Source of the DNA: a virus
Strand: one strand, 5' to 3'
Virus record (IMG/VR): IMGVR_UViG_3300017956_005956
Location: 1-56,127 of that record
Length of the DNA stretch: 56,127 nucleotides
Below, one piece after another: positions 55,543-56,127 of this stretch. The notes under the pieces are model-generated. The model saw nothing but the letters and a program-made list of their open reading frames with translations. It searched no databases and had not been told where the DNA came from. How positions within the stretch are numbered: position 1 is the first letter of the stretch; the number at the start of each line of letters is the position of its first letter. The position numbers were made by a program, and so were the translations under genes.

Positions 55543-56127
55543 ATGAGAAAAACAAATTATCTTAATAACAAAGATATATTACTTGAAATTCACAAAAGCA
55601 AAAATTCTTTTTGCACATATTTAGATTCCGCATATAATCAATTTGACATTATTGTTACTGACAAAAATCAAATTACAAACAATCTTATTCAAACAGCAAA
55701 AACAAATCGTTCTAAAAGATTAGGAAATGTAGATCTAGAATCAATACCTAAAACTGATCTTATTTTTAGAATTATGACATTTGATCATATACCCGACCAA
55801 CCTGGTAGGAAAAAAAATCCAAAAACTGTTGCCGATCGTAAAATCAAATTAAATTTTCCTCCTTTTCAACATTGGAAATTTAACGAAAATAATGAATTAA
55901 TTTGTATTGGAAAAAGTCATTGGACAGGAGATCTAGAGCATGGTCAATTTTCTATGTCACATGGTATTGCTACAGATAAACTTGCATTAATGTGGATGAA
56001 ATTATGCGAAAGATATGCTACACGTGGTAATGTAAGAGGATATACTTACAATGATGAAATGAGAGGGCAAGCAATATTACAACTTGCACAGATTGGTTTA
56101 CAATTTGACGAATCAAAAAGTCAAAAT
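55543..56127 (+). CDS. 55: Late-transcription sigma factor gp55-like, cut by the window edge
   Basis: The 195 visible codons begin MRKTNYLNNKDILLEIHKSK, like the NYVNNKELLQAI start of T4 gp55, and end with GYTYNDEMRGQALLQLA, LQFDESKSQN, matching T4 gp55 GYTQSWKQEMIADGI and NFDETKYKN. Between them lies an insert of about 100 residues (VFR-like LIFRIMTFDHIPDQPGRKK, LNFPPFQHW) which I recall from cyanophage gp55. gp55 is the sigma subunit that recognises TATAAATA late promoters together with gp33 and the sliding clamp. It is divergent from the virion operon it would activate. The C-terminus lies outside the window. Confidence 0.85.
   Translation, partial: MRKTNYLNNKDILLEIHKSKNSFCTYLDSAYNQFDIIVTDKNQITNNLIQTAKTNRSKRLGNVDLESIPKTDLIFRIMTFDHIPDQPGRKKNPKTVADRKIKLNFPPFQHWKFNENNELICIGKSHWTGDLEHGQFSMSHGIATDKLALMWMKLCERYATRGNVRGYTYNDEMRGQAILQLAQIGLQFDESKSQN

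Noticed and set aside
1-56127. tRNA genes, CRISPR arrays, insertion sequences, retroelement-type diversity generators
   Set aside because: The window is almost filled by coding sequence, the largest gap being about 77 nt. I saw no cloverleaf, spaced repeats, transposase or reverse transcriptase.

Overview
The window is strongly AT-rich, almost gap-free and coded nearly entirely on the minus strand. It looks like part of the genome of a T4-like marine myovirus. The evidence is a run of recognisable T4-type baseplate proteins (gp48/54-like, gp53, a gp27-like hub candidate, gp5, gp25, gp6), followed by a 5,525-residue virion protein and tandem tail-fibre genes of the kind found in cyanophages and pelagiphages, plus a divergent gene for a gp55-type late sigma factor. 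The base composition and protein style fit a phage of SAR11 or a low-GC picocyanobacterium. The host is inferred, not shown.

Layout, in the direction of minus-strand transcription. (1) 55.5-46.0 kb: baseplate module, ending in an enlarged gp6. (2) 46.0-29.5 kb: one giant gene, a mosaic of cupredoxin-like, CBM5/12-like, FG-GAP-like and Gly-Tyr repeat segments. (3) 29.4-22.1 kb: a small virion protein, three paralogous fibre genes sharing an N-terminal module, and a further fibre/virion protein. The third fibre paralogue (23098-24636) carries two in-frame stop codons. (4) 22.1-0.2 kb: a long accessory cassette with genes overlapping by 1-17 nt. It holds two glycosyltransferase-like genes, a GT-GT-methyltransferase fusion, eight radical-SAM reading units (four with an N-terminal twitch/SPASM domain, three of SPASM type of which one is split in two ORFs, and one of a third type), three paralogues of a family I do not recognise, three aspartyl/asparaginyl-hydroxylase-like 2OG-Fe(II) oxygenases and a QueC-like PP-loop protein.

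Regulation: AATAAATA/TATAAATA/GATAAATA boxes sit 17-21 nt before four minus-strand starts, each followed by a Shine-Dalgarno. They match T4 late promoters. The plus-strand gp55-like gene has a near-perfect sigma70 promoter (TTGACT-17-TATAAT) overlapping one of these late boxes by 2 nt. This suggests that host-sigma expression of the late factor then switches on the divergent virion operon.

The part most likely to be undescribed is the 0.2-22 kb cassette. It looks like a multi-enzyme, oxygen- and radical-based modification pathway placed directly behind the tail-fibre genes. Its substrate (fibre protein, peptide or glycan) cannot be read from the sequence.
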